From the NCBI GenBank assembly GCA_009841015.1, contig VXMQ01000019.1, positions 1 to 49,494 on the forward strand: DNA of 49,494 bases, in the 5' to 3' direction. The notes under the pieces were generated by a model. That model ran no database searches. It was not told the origin of the DNA and saw nothing but the letters and a program-made list of their open reading frames with translations. The translations under genes and the position numbers were made by a program. Shown piece by piece: positions 41,717 to 49,494 of the stretch; positions within the stretch are counted from its first letter, which is position 1, and every line of letters starts with the position of its first letter. Origin of the DNA: Candidatus Palauibacter denitrificans (GTDB taxonomy: Bacteria > Gemmatimonadota > Gemmatimonadetes > Palauibacterales > Palauibacteraceae).

Positions 41717-42448
41717 ATGCCGGCACGTCCACACGGGCGGGCGCTGGACGCCCTGCGACCCACGACTCTGGAGACGGGAACCGCCCCCTTCGCCGAGGGA
41801 TCGTGCACCATCACGATGGGGATGACGCGCGTGCTTTGCACGGCTTCCGTCGAGGAGAGCGTCCCGCCGTGGCGCGAGGGCCGGGGCGGCTGGGTGACGG
41901 GCGAGTACGCCATGTTGCCCCGGGCCACCGCCGAGCGCACCCGGCGAGAGCGTCGCGGCGCGAGGGGTCGCACGCAGGAGATCCAGCGCCTCATCGGCCG
42001 CTCGCTGCGGGCAGCCGTCGACCTCTCGGCGCTCGGCAAGCGGACCGTGACCGTGGACTGCGACGTCCTCGTCGCCGATGGCGGCACCCGCACCGCCTCG
42101 ATCACGGGCGCTTGCGTCGCCCTCGAGATGGCCTTCCAGCACCTGGTCTCCGACGGCGCGCTCGAAGCCAGTCCGCTCCGCCAATGGGTCGCCGCGATCA
42201 GCGCTGGCATGGTGGACGGCGAACCGAGACTCGACCTGGAGTACGTGGAGGACGCCGCCGCCGACGTCGACTTCAACTTCGTCTACCTCGAAGACGGACG
42301 CCTCGTCGAGGTACAGGGAACAGCGGAAGGAGCCCCCTTCACCCGCGCCGAACTCGACGCCCTCCTCCACCTGGGCGCGTCGGGCGCCGAGGTGTTGCTT
42401 CGGATGCAACAGAAAGCCGCTGTCAGTTCGGCCGGCATCGGCACCTGA
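41717..42448 (+). CDS. rph: Ribonuclease PH
   Basis: A 243-residue phosphate-dependent 3'-5' exoribonuclease that trims tRNA 3' ends. The family blocks are complete: [84 protein letters not shown] and [13 protein letters not shown]. Length matches bacterial RNase PH (about 240). It is the only clear housekeeping RNA enzyme in the window and stands alone, divergently placed to the D-aminoacylase gene. The SD sequence before ATG 41717 is weak (GAGG 7-8 bases upstream). Confidence 0.96.
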   Translation: MPARPHGRALDALRPTTLETGTAPFAEGSCTITMGMTRVLCTASVEESVPPWREGRGGWVTGEYAMLPRATAERTRRERRGARGRTQEIQRLIGRSLRAAVDLSALGKRTVTVDCDVLVADGGTRTASITGACVALEMAFQHLVSDGALEASPLRQWVAAISAGMVDGEPRLDLEYVEDAAADVDFNFVYLEDGRLVEVQGTAEGAPFTRAELDALLHLGASGAEVLLRMQQKAAVSSAGIGT

Positions 42449-42645
42449 ACGAGGTATTCGAGGACTTCGATGCCCGCGGCGCGGGTCTGCGAATGTCGGA
42501 AAACCTGACTCGCGAGGAGCTGTACGACCGGGACGGATCGAGGACGGAAGCCGAAAAGGAACGTCCGCGCGATACGTCGCACGAGGCGGAGTAGCCGTGC
42601 GTTTCCTTGCGGCCCGCACCCCGGGGTGCGACACCGTTCTCTCCG

Positions 42646-43686
42646 TCAGCGGCGCACAGGCGGCGTTACCTCTACGATCAGATCACCATGCACAGGCAAT
42701 CCGCCCGGATCTGTCGCGGTGATCGTAACCCGTGCGAAGCCGGTTCGGGTACCCCGTACGTCGATCCTGCTCGCGGAGGCGACGGAGACAGCGGCTTCAC
42801 CGATTGGCGCGGGTATATCCCCGCTGAAACGCACGATCAGGACGGGGCCGCCCTGCTTGGCGGCGTACGCCAGCGGATCTTCTTCAGGATCCAGGAAATA
42901 CGGCGAAATATCGAGGGAGAACCCAATACCCTGGGGGATGACTTTCCGAGACGAGAACCCTTGAAACACAGGAGCCGAGTTGAGACGAGCGGTGGGCGCA
43001 TCCACCACGACCTTGAACTCCTGCGTGGCCAAGCCGGCTTCGGTGCTCACGCTCACGGTGACGAGCGCCGAGCCCAGATCTACGCCGTCAATGGCAAGCG
43101 TATCACCCGAGACCGAAACCTCCACGCTCCCAGGCGAGGACGAAATGGCCTCGAAAGTTGGCTCGAACGGATACGCTTTGAAGTGGGCTCCCAAATGCAC
43201 CACCGCTCTCTGGCCGCGCAGAACCTGCAGGGAAGGGATCGCAACAGTCGATCGCGGCGGTACGGGGTAGCCTGGCGGGACAAATCCCGGGAGACTCCCT
43301 GTTTCTCCGGAGTCGAACCTGTGCTGCGCCGTCAAGCCGCTCGGGTCGGTGGCCGTGACGGTCACAGCTGCGGTACGCCATCTCAGTGCCCGCACTTCCA
43401 CAAAACCATCGACAACCCTCACGCGCAGTATTTCGGGGTCGCCCGGTGTGGCAGTGAACGTAAGAGCATCCCCATCGGGATCGTCGAAATACGGCCAGAC
43501 AGCTACGTCCGGTGACGGTGCATAGCGCCAGTTTCTGTATGCTGGGGGAATTTCACCCAGTGCGACCGGGGCTCGGTTGGGGACCAGGAAAGGGGCCACC
43601 GTGTCCACCAGTTCACACCCCGCAAGAGACGTACAAGCGGCGATGATCGCCGCGGACACGGCTCGGAATCGCAAGGAGCCGGGCAC
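42646..43686 (-). CDS. Short Ig/cadherin-like-repeat lipoprotein
   Basis: A 346-residue lipoprotein (lipobox TSLAGC) with two to three repeats of the same type as in the 932-residue lipoprotein: NRAPVALGEIPPA with YFDDPDGDALTFTATPGDPE, then VAVSTEAG-like strands, and NSAPVFQG with SPYFLDPEEDPLAYAAKQGG. Repeats here are strongly diverged from each other. There is no ConA-like C-terminal domain. The start is taken as GTG 43686, but GGAGG lies directly before it and a TTG a few codons inside is possible. It is 16 bp downstream of the cyclophilin gene on the same strand. Base composition is less GC-rich than that of its neighbours. Function is unknown, probably surface binding. Confidence 0.68.
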   Translation of the reverse strand: MPGSLRFRAVSAAIIAACTSLAGCELVDTVAPFLVPNRAPVALGEIPPAYRNWRYAPSPDVAVWPYFDDPDGDALTFTATPGDPEILRVRVVDGFVEVRALRWRTAAVTVTATDPSGLTAQHRFDSGETGSLPGFVPPGYPVPPRSTVAIPSLQVLRGQRAVVHLGAHFKAYPFEPTFEAISSSPGSVEVSVSGDTLAIDGVDLGSALVTVSVSTEAGLATQEFKVVVDAPTARLNSAPVFQGFSSRKVIPQGIGFSLDISPYFLDPEEDPLAYAAKQGGPVLIVRFSGDIPAPIGEAAVSVASASRIDVRGTRTGFARVTITATDPGGLPVHGDLIVEVTPPVRR

Positions 43687-43702
43687 CCTCCGAACGACTC
43701 GC

Positions 43703-44362
43703 CTAACCCCGAAGAGCTCGGAGCAGCCGGTCGAGGAGGGGGTATTCGCGGTCGAGGTAGGTGTTGCCTTCGGCGACGATGCGGCTCTGGTCGCCCCGCC
43801 GCAGGCCGCCGCCGGAGTTCTCTCCGTAGCCGGAGTAGAGCGCATCCACGACCTCCATCCCGCTGACGACCTCGCCGAAGGGGGCGAATCCGGTCGAGTC
43901 GAGCCGCACGTTGTCCACAAGGTTGATATACACCTGGGTGGCGCGGGTTCCGGGGTCGGTGAAGGCGAAGGCGATGCGGCCGCGGGTGTTGGAGGCGACG
44001 ACGGGGTCGTCGGGAATGTACGCGTTCATCCACTGGGCGGTGATGGCGGGGTCGCCGGCCAGCCCCCACTGGACGATGAAGTCGGGGACGACTCGGTGGA
44101 AGCGGGCGTCGTCGTAGTAGCCGGATTCGACGAGGGTGAGGAACCGCTCGGCTCCCAGCGGCGCCCACTCGCGGTGCACGGCGATGACGAACTCGCCCTG
44201 GCTCGTCTCGACAACCACTTCGACCGGGCCGGCCTCGGTCGCGGCTCGGGCAGCGATGGCATCGGCCCCGACGTCGGTGGACGGGACGGGCTCGACGCGC
44301 TCGCAGCCCGACACGAGGATCGTCGAGGCAAGGATCTGCGTGGCGCGGGCGCGGGGCCTCAC
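43703..44362 (-). CDS. Cyclophilin-type peptidyl-prolyl isomerase, lipoprotein
   Basis: A 219-residue lipoprotein (lipobox ILVSGC, Cys20) with a cyclophilin domain: VETSQGEFVIAVHREWAPLGAERFLTLVESGYYDDARFHRVVPDFIVQWGLAGDP. The catalytic Arg is in FHRVVPDFIVQWG. Later AFTDPGTRATQVYINLVDNVRLDSTGFAPFGEVVSGMEVVD matches the family core, although the usual GSQFFI is changed to ATQVYI. It would assist folding of exported proteins in the periplasm, which fits its place between the S9 peptidase gene (41 bp upstream) and the repeat-lipoprotein gene (16 bp downstream). Confidence 0.9.
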   Translation of the reverse strand: MRPRARATQILASTILVSGCERVEPVPSTDVGADAIAARAATEAGPVEVVVETSQGEFVIAVHREWAPLGAERFLTLVESGYYDDARFHRVVPDFIVQWGLAGDPAITAQWMNAYIPDDPVVASNTRGRIAFAFTDPGTRATQVYINLVDNVRLDSTGFAPFGEVVSGMEVVDALYSGYGENSGGGLRRGDQSRIVAEGNTYLDREYPLLDRLLRALRG

Positions 44363-44403
44363 GCCCGGCTACCGTCCGCTCCGACAGGGGGCGTCGTCAT
44401 TCG

Positions 44404-46338
44404 TCACCTCAGGAACTGCTCGAAGAAGTCGAGCATGTCGAGGAGCATCTGGCGGCGGTTCGCCTTCCCGTACACGTAGTAGTTCTCGTTCGGGTACGTC
44501 TTGTACTGGAAGGGCTTGTAGTAGTTCTCCAGCGCCCGCGCGAAGATCTCGGACTGGTCCGAGCCCGGATAGCGGCCCACGCCGTGCACGAGGAGGATCG
44601 GCGTCGAGACGTCGGCGACGTGCGAGATCGACGAACTGTGGCTCCACACGTGCTCGCTCGTCTCGAACGGGCCGAGCTCGTGGTCGAGCAGCTTGATGTG
44701 CCGGAGTTCGTTCTCGCCGTGTTGGAAGTGGACCCAGTCCGTGTATCCTGACCCGGGGATCGCGGCGCGGAAGGCGTCCGGCGCGAAGGCCACGGCGTAC
44801 ATGCTCATCACGCCGCCGTAGCTCGTCCCCGTGATCCCGATCCGCTCGGGGTCGACCTCGGGGAGCGCCCGCAAGTAGTCCGCGCCCGCAACGACATCCT
44901 CCAGGTCGCAGTGCCCCCAGCAGCCGTTGTTCGCGTCGGCGAACGCCTTCCCGTAGCCCGAACTCCCGCGGATGTTGGGCAGGAGGACGACGTATCCCCG
45001 CTGGACGAAGAACTGCACGTGCTGCTGGAAGGTGTCGTGGAACTGCGACGTCGGACCCCCGTGGATCCACATCACACCGGGAAGCCCGTCCCCGGCGACG
45101 GCCCCCGGCGGCCGGTAGAGGTAGGCCGGGATCGAGTATCCATCGGTGCTCTCGTAGCGGATCTTCTCCGGCGCGACGAGCCGGGCGCCGTAGTTGCAGG
45201 CGGGCATCGAGGAGGTGAGCCGCCGGCTGTTCCCGTCCTCCAGCGACACGACGTACAGGTCGCGCGGGCTCAGCAGATCCTCCTGCAGGTACGCGATCGC
45301 CGCGCCGTCCGGAGACCACGAGGGGCTCGACGCGACACCGCCCTTCGGCGACACGAGCACCCGCGGCTCGCCCCCGTCCGCCGAGACCACGCGCAGGTCG
45401 TGGTGCCCGTCATGGTTCTCGGTGTAGGCGATCCAGCGTCCGTCGGGGGACCACACCGCGGCGCTCTGGTCGGCCTCGGCCGGGGCGATCGGGCGGGGGT
45501 CACCTCCGTCGCGGGGGGCGAGCCAGTAGTTGATCCAGCCGTTCCGGTGCGAGCGGAAGAGGATCGAGCCGCCGTCCGGGGACGCACTGGGGTAGCCGAA
45601 GGTCGCTCCGGCGCCGTAGTCGAAGAAGTCGCGGTCCTCGATCACCGTGCGCGGGCTGCCGCCGGCGGCGTCGACCTCGATCACGTCGTGGTCCTCCCAC
45701 GCGTCGTCGAGGCTGACGTAGAGGATGGAGCGGGAATCCGGCGTCCAGGTGGGGAAGACCTCGTAGCGCTTGTCCTCCGTGAGGCGGTCCACGCGGCGCG
45801 TGGCCACGTCCACCTTCCAGATGTCGTAGTTCCCGTAGCGGTCGCCGGCGAAGACGATCGAGCGCTCGTCCGGGGACCAGCTCATCGAGTTGATCCGCGC
45901 CCCGAGGTCGGTCAGTTGGACGTCCGCGCCGTCACGGGTCGACCAGAGCCAGATCTCGGGGGCGCCGCTCTTGTCCGACACGTAGGAGATCCACGTCCCG
46001 GCGGGTGACCAGGCCGGCATCTGCGAGCTGAGGAAGTGGCCGGAGCCCCCCATGTCCACGGGCACGCGGGTGGGGAAGCCGCCCTCGGGCGGCAGGGTCA
46101 TGAGCCCGCCGGTGAGCCCGGACTCGAACAGGATCGCCGAGCCGTCCGGCGACCAGGCGGGCGCGCCCCCGACGACGGACTCGATGGACAGGAGCTGGTC
46201 GATCGCGAGCGCGCCGGCCTTGCCGCCGTCGCCGCCGTCGCCGCCGTTCTGCGCCTGAAGTTCGCTCCCGCCGCCGACTGCGGCGCTCAGAGCGAGGAGG
46301 ATGCCGGGAATCGCCGTCGTATGCGGGTTGCGAGCCAT
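44404..46338 (-). CDS. Exported S9-type peptidase homologue with degenerate catalytic triad
   Basis: A 644-residue exported protein (signal peptide ending SELQAQ) with a WD40/TolB-like propeller of about 380 residues (repeated SPDG, AWSPDG and YVSLDD motifs) and a C-terminal prolyl-oligopeptidase-like hydrolase domain. Ser506 in GTSYGG is present. In the positions where acylaminoacyl-peptidase-type enzymes have HGxxD and EGHG, this protein reads HGVGR and ENYY, so the canonical Asp and His seem to be missing (region of residues ~585-621). It may be inactive, use other residues, or act as a binding protein. It is 49 bp downstream of the DUF885 gene. Signal peptide and propeller are intact, so it is not simply decayed. 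Confidence 0.82.
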   Translation of the reverse strand: MARNPHTTAIPGILLALSAAVGGGSELQAQNGGDGGDGGKAGALAIDQLLSIESVVGGAPAWSPDGSAILFESGLTGGLMTLPPEGGFPTRVPVDMGGSGHFLSSQMPAWSPAGTWISYVSDKSGAPEIWLWSTRDGADVQLTDLGARINSMSWSPDERSIVFAGDRYGNYDIWKVDVATRRVDRLTEDKRYEVFPTWTPDSRSILYVSLDDAWEDHDVIEVDAAGGSPRTVIEDRDFFDYGAGATFGYPSASPDGGSILFRSHRNGWINYWLAPRDGGDPRPIAPAEADQSAAVWSPDGRWIAYTENHDGHHDLRVVSADGGEPRVLVSPKGGVASSPSWSPDGAAIAYLQEDLLSPRDLYVVSLEDGNSRRLTSSMPACNYGARLVAPEKIRYESTDGYSIPAYLYRPPGAVAGDGLPGVMWIHGGPTSQFHDTFQQHVQFFVQRGYVVLLPNIRGSSGYGKAFADANNGCWGHCDLEDVVAGADYLRALPEVDPERIGITGTSYGGVMSMYAVAFAPDAFRAAIPGSGYTDWVHFQHGENELRHIKLLDHELGPFETSEHVWSHSSSISHVADVSTPILLVHGVGRYPGSDQSEIFARALENYYKPFQYKTYPNENYYVYGKANRRQMLLDMLDFFEQFLR

Positions 46339-46387
46339 TTGTCGTCCTTTCAGCGCGTCGGTACGCGGTCTCCTGCGGGTGCGGCCG

Positions 46388-48256
46388 CTACGGGGCCGGA
46401 CGGCGCGAGGCCGGGCCGGGCGAGGCTGGGCCGGGCGAGGCCGACTCCTCGGAGGTCGTGCGGCGCAGCGGGTCGCCCTCGAAGCGCCACTCCGACTCGA
46501 AGTCCTTCGGGGGCGCCTCCCCCAGCAGGCGCGCGCGCACCATCTCGACCGGCATCCTGCCGCCCTTGAGAATCGTGTCGTGGAAGGCGCGGTTCGTCAT
46601 CTCCCCCGACTGCACGAGTTGTTCGTGCAGGGCCCGGAATTGCAGCCCGCCGATCATGTAAGCGACCTGGTAAAGCGGCGAGTAGGTGCCGTTGAAGCTC
46701 CGCCGCACCTCCGCCTCGGCGTTCGCCCGCTCGTGCCCCACCCGCTCCACGAGGAAGTCGATGGCTTCCTGCGGGGTCATGCGCTCGAGGTGGAAGGAGA
46801 GGGAGAAGATAATCCGGGCCGTGCGGTGCATGCGCCAGAAGAGCATGCCGATGCGGTCCTCGGGGGTCGACGGAAAGCCGAGGTCCCAGAGCAGCATCTC
46901 CCAGTAGAGCGCCCACCCCTCGCCCCAGAACGGGGTCGAGAAGGCGCGGCGGTGGGAGTTGAAGCGGCTCGTCATGAACCCCTGCAGGTGGTGCCCCGGG
47001 ATGAGTTCGTGGTGTACGGTCGCGCGGGAGAAGTGTTCGTTGTTCCCCCGCATGCTCATGAGCTTGTACTCGTGCTCCATCCCGTCCGTGGGGAAGGAGA
47101 CCTGGATCACCTCCCCGCCGAGAAAGAAGGGCGACACCTTCTGCCGCTCGGGGGACATCATCTCGATGCGCCAGACCTCGTCGGCGAGAGGGGGGACGGT
47201 GACGAGGTCGCGCTCGGTGACGAAGGCGAGCGCCTCATCGGCGAGTTCCCGGATCATCTGCGGCTGGTCGCCGGGGTCGCGGTGCAGCGTCTTCACGTAC
47301 TCCAGCGCTGCTCGCCAGTCGTCGCCGTAGCCGAGTTCGCGCGACGCCTCGATCATCCGCGCCTCGCACCACGCGTATTCCCGCTCCGCGATCACGATCA
47401 GTTCCTCAGGCGTGTACGGAATCATCTCGTGGCGCAGGTCCGCGGCGAGACCCTCCGCTCCGATCGGGTCGCCGACGATGGGTTCGTCCTCGCCCGCCCG
47501 GTAGCCGATCACCGACTCGCGCAGGAAGGTCGCGTAGCCGTCGAGTGCGGCCTTCGCCCGGGTGTACGGATCCTCGTTCCACCAGGTGAAGACGGGGTCG
47601 TAGCCGGCGTAGTGCTCATACCAGTCCTCGAGGAGACGCGTGCGCTCGGCGAGCGCCGTGACCGCCCGGAGCGCGACGATCCGGGACACATCCTCCCCGC
47701 TTTCGAGCCGAGCCTCGACCTCGGCGCGGTTGGTTTCGATCTCGGCGGGAAGCTCCGCGAGACGGGCCGCGGCGGACTCGGATTCCACCGGCTCCCGGCG
47801 CCGGCGGCGTTCCTCCAGATCCACGATGAGCGAGGTGAAGGAGATGAACCCGTCCATCTCGGTCGCGAGCCCCGCCTCCCGTGTCAGGAGGTCGAGCCGG
47901 TAGCGCAGTTCATTGAGGAGGAGGACGTAGTCCACCCGCCCCTCGAGGGAGAGGGACTCGAAATCGAGCGCCTCGACCCGGCCCCGCCAGTCCGAGAAGA
48001 AGTCGCGGAAGCGCGCGTTCCGCTCGAATGAGTACGGGACGTTCCAGCGCCGCCCGAGCGCGAACCGGTCGGTGCTGTAACGCTCGACGACGGCCGCGAG
48101 TTCGCTCATCTGCGCCCCGACGAGCGGCGTGAGATCCTGTGCCGCGGCCGGTTGGGCGGGCGCCGTGACGAGCCCGGCGAGGACGAGGACCGATCCGGCG
48201 ACGAGGGCGACGAGGAGGCCGGGAGCGCGGCGGGCGACGGTTCGATACGCAATCAT
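46388..48256 (-). CDS. DUF885 family putative zinc peptidase, exported
   Basis: A 622-residue exported protein of the DUF885 family, predicted zinc-dependent peptidases of the gluzincin type. The zinc motif HHELIPGHHLQG starts at His415, and downstream FWGEGWALYWEMLLWDLG provides the third ligand Glu. The domain before it is all-helical. A signal peptide (VLVLAGLVTAPAQPAAAQ) is at residues ~20-40. The C-terminus ends in a low-complexity SPGPASPGPAS tail. Its ATG overlaps the stop of the upstream serine hydrolase gene by 4 bp (ATGA), so both are coupled. DUF885 proteins are rich in Gemmatimonadota-like genomes; the substrate is unknown, peptides being likely. Confidence 0.87.
   Translation of the reverse strand: MIAYRTVARRAPGLLVALVAGSVLVLAGLVTAPAQPAAAQDLTPLVGAQMSELAAVVERYSTDRFALGRRWNVPYSFERNARFRDFFSDWRGRVEALDFESLSLEGRVDYVLLLNELRYRLDLLTREAGLATEMDGFISFTSLIVDLEERRRRREPVESESAAARLAELPAEIETNRAEVEARLESGEDVSRIVALRAVTALAERTRLLEDWYEHYAGYDPVFTWWNEDPYTRAKAALDGYATFLRESVIGYRAGEDEPIVGDPIGAEGLAADLRHEMIPYTPEELIVIAEREYAWCEARMIEASRELGYGDDWRAALEYVKTLHRDPGDQPQMIRELADEALAFVTERDLVTVPPLADEVWRIEMMSPERQKVSPFFLGGEVIQVSFPTDGMEHEYKLMSMRGNNEHFSRATVHHELIPGHHLQGFMTSRFNSHRRAFSTPFWGEGWALYWEMLLWDLGFPSTPEDRIGMLFWRMHRTARIIFSLSFHLERMTPQEAIDFLVERVGHERANAEAEVRRSFNGTYSPLYQVAYMIGGLQFRALHEQLVQSGEMTNRAFHDTILKGGRMPVEMVRARLLGEAPPKDFESEWRFEGDPLRRTTSEESASPGPASPGPASRRPAP
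46405..46440. repeat. 15-bp tandem repeats encoding the DUF885 C-terminal tail
   Basis: Two almost identical 15-bp units (46405-46419 and 46420-46434) plus a partial third encode the SPGPA tail of the DUF885 protein. Like the similar units in the DUF457-like and DUF305 genes, they extend a disordered segment. Confidence 0.75.
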
Positions 48257-49494
48257 GGGGTCATCCTCCGCAGGACGAAGTGTCCGGAGACGACGTCCAT
48301 CCGCAGTTCATCGAAGGAGGCTCCGCCGCCGGCGCCGTCGGAATCTCCTCCGCGGACGAAGCGGTAGCGGGTCCGTCCATCGGCGAACTCGTCGCCGCCC
48401 AGCCACGAGAGGGTGGCCGGTTCGCCGCCTCCCGTGTCGATCGTCAGTTGCCCGTCCTCGGCCGCCACCGTCGCGGTGATGCGCTGGCCGCGGGCCGGGC
48501 CTTCGTAGCGGCCCTCGTAGGGTGACGGATCGCCCTCGAAGGTCCCCGTGGCGGGCTCGTCCGGCGCGCCGAGCACCACATCTTCGATCTGGCCCGCGAT
48601 CCCGCCGGAGGAGGCGCCTCCGGCCGTGTTGATGAGCACCGCGATGGACAGATCCTCGGATGGGACGTAGCGGAGGTCGGTGACGTAGCCGAAGATGCCG
48701 CCGCCGTGTCCGATCCGCGGGGCCCCGTCCCGATCCGTGATCGCGAGGCCTTTCGCGTAGCGCAGCTCCGTGCCGTCGAGCAGCGGCTCGGGCGTGATCA
48801 TCAGTTCGTAGCTCTCGGGAGTCAGGATCTCGCCGCCCTCGCCGTCTCCGTGAAGGGCCTGATTCCAGGCGACGAGGTCGCGCACCGTAGAGCAGAGCGA
48901 TCCTGCGGCGTAGGGCCACTGGTGGTCGAGGTAGGGCGCCGGGTGTAGCCCGTCGTCGCCCGGCTCGTACCCCTTCGCGCGGTTCGGGGTGAGTTCGTCC
49001 TTGTGGCAGTAGCGGGAGTTCCCCATCCCGGCCGCGCCGAAGAGGCGATCCTCGACGAAATCCTCATAGCTCATCCCGCTCGCCGCCTCGATGACGAGTC
49101 CGGCGAGGACGTAGCCCGAGTTGTTGTAGGTCATCGCCGTGCCGGGTTCGAAATCGAAGGGCTCGGCGGCGAAGAGCGTGACGAGCGTGTCCCGCGGGAG
49201 TTCGAGGGGAGCGAGTTCCGCCCAGAGATGCTCCATCTCGGTGTAGCCCTTGATGCCCGAGGTGTGGTCCAGGAGTTGTCGGACGGTGACGGTCCGATCC
49301 CCGACGGGGTAGTCGGGCAGCCACCTCGTGAGCGGGTCGTCGAGGGAGAGCTTCCCTTCCTCCTGCAGGAGGAGAACGGCGGCCGCGGTGAACTGCTTGG
49401 TCACGGATCCGACCTCGTAGACGGCGTCCGGCGGCGTGAGCACGCCCAGTTCGAGGGCGGCGTGACCGAACTCCTCGATCAGGAGCGTGTCCGT
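48253..49494 (-). CDS. Serine hydrolase, beta-lactamase fold (partial, 5' end outside window)
   Basis: At least 414 codons are open up to the window edge; the N-terminus lies beyond 49494. The catalytic motif SVTK is in EVGSVTKQFTAAAVLLL near the visible start, the second motif YNN is in AMTYNNSGYVLAGLVIE, and the C-terminal LDHTSGIKGYTE, LPDYPVGDRTVTVRQL and GHGGGIFGYVTDL blocks fit the class C beta-lactamase-like serine hydrolases, which are usually D-aminopeptidases, esterases or penicillin-binding proteins. A lipocalin-like C-terminal domain (from about residue 290 of the visible part) follows, as in many such proteins. The stop overlaps the DUF885 start by 4 bp. Confidence 0.9.
   Translation of the reverse strand, partial: TDTLLIEEFGHAALELGVLTPPDAVYEVGSVTKQFTAAAVLLLQEEGKLSLDDPLTRWLPDYPVGDRTVTVRQLLDHTSGIKGYTEMEHLWAELAPLELPRDTLVTLFAAEPFDFEPGTAMTYNNSGYVLAGLVIEAASGMSYEDFVEDRLFGAAGMGNSRYCHKDELTPNRAKGYEPGDDGLHPAPYLDHQWPYAAGSLCSTVRDLVAWNQALHGDGEGGEILTPESYELMITPEPLLDGTELRYAKGLAITDRDGAPRIGHGGGIFGYVTDLRYVPSEDLSIAVLINTAGGASSGGIAGQIEDVVLGAPDEPATGTFEGDPSPYEGRYEGPARGQRITATVAAEDGQLTIDTGGGEPATLSWLGGDEFADGRTRYRFVRGGDSDGAGGGASFDELRMDVVSGHFVLRRMTP

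Noticed and set aside
42493..42594. 33-codon frame beginning MSENLTREELYDR after rph
   Set aside because: The first residues recall the LTREELYDRVW start of a family of HTH proteins, so it could be a tiny relic, but the similarity covers only about ten residues and the rest is unlike it. Not enough to call a pseudogene. The remainder of 42449-42645 shows nothing recognisable.

Overview
The window is a GC-rich bacterial chromosome segment, densely coding, with no rRNA, tRNA, CRISPR array, insertion sequence or recognisable phage module. The gene content is dominated by exported lipoproteins (signal peptide followed by a lipobox cysteine), Tat-exported oxidoreductases and hydrolases, secreted or surface peptidases (S9, CocE/NonD, DUF885), amidohydrolases, serine hydrolases of the beta-lactamase fold and DUF305/LVIVD proteins. 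This mix, the Gram-negative outer-membrane beta-barrel protein and the high GC fit a heterotroph of the Gemmatimonadota type (possibly a marine or sponge-associated lineage). That placement is inference from gene repertoire, not from a marker gene.

Layout. 1-90 is a poly-C/G low-complexity end, probably a contig edge or sequencing artefact. 209-4038 (+) holds two sodium:solute symporters, the second with its DUF4212 small subunit. 4081-5434 holds an outer-membrane barrel protein and an orphan Xre/HigA-type regulator behind a palindromic operator. 5444-14924 (-) is a long same-strand block: ATP-dependent PEP carboxykinase, a TPR-like lipoprotein, PPK2, a nucleotidyltransferase, a metallo-beta-lactamase-fold lipoprotein, a Tat-exported SDR, and a SoxC-type sulfite dehydrogenase with its cytochrome c. 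15093-20280 holds a polysaccharide deacetylase, a VapBC toxin-antitoxin pair, an oligopeptidase B-like lipoprotein and a serine hydrolase. 20330-27292 (-) holds a cytochrome P450, a DUF457-like membrane protein, MsrA, two amidohydrolases and a dicarboxylate/amino-acid symporter.

27567-28864 (+) holds an orphan DNA methyltransferase followed by a toxin-antitoxin locus whose toxin has been reduced to a 25-codon stub while the antitoxin is intact. 28871-35727 (-) holds a cupin, an LVIVD-repeat lipoprotein, a DUF305 lipoprotein, BioY and a 932-residue repeat lipoprotein with seven cadherin/Ig-like repeats, four of which are near-identical in DNA. 36178-41678 (-) holds a propeller lipoprotein, a CocE/NonD peptidase overlapping a HigBA toxin-antitoxin pair, and an N-acyl-D-amino-acid deacylase. 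RNase PH (+) diverges from it. 42646-49494 (-) is a closely spaced run: serine hydrolase (cut by the window edge), DUF885 peptidase, S9 peptidase, cyclophilin lipoprotein, and a second, shorter Ig-like-repeat lipoprotein.

Working together: the cell-envelope peptidases, D-amino-acid deacylase, amidohydrolases and cation-coupled carboxylate/amino-acid symporters describe a peptide- and organic-acid-scavenging lifestyle. PEP carboxykinase provides gluconeogenesis from those substrates, and SoxC/cytochrome c could add electrons from sulfite-level sulfur. BioY suggests biotin uptake. Four toxin-antitoxin-type loci in 49 kb (two complete, one orphan, one broken) are the main signs of gene flux. The observations I rate highest are the decayed toxin with retained operator and antitoxin, the near-identical tandem repeats in the surface lipoprotein, an S9 peptidase that appears to lack its catalytic Asp and His, and the LVIVD-DUF305 lipoprotein pair.
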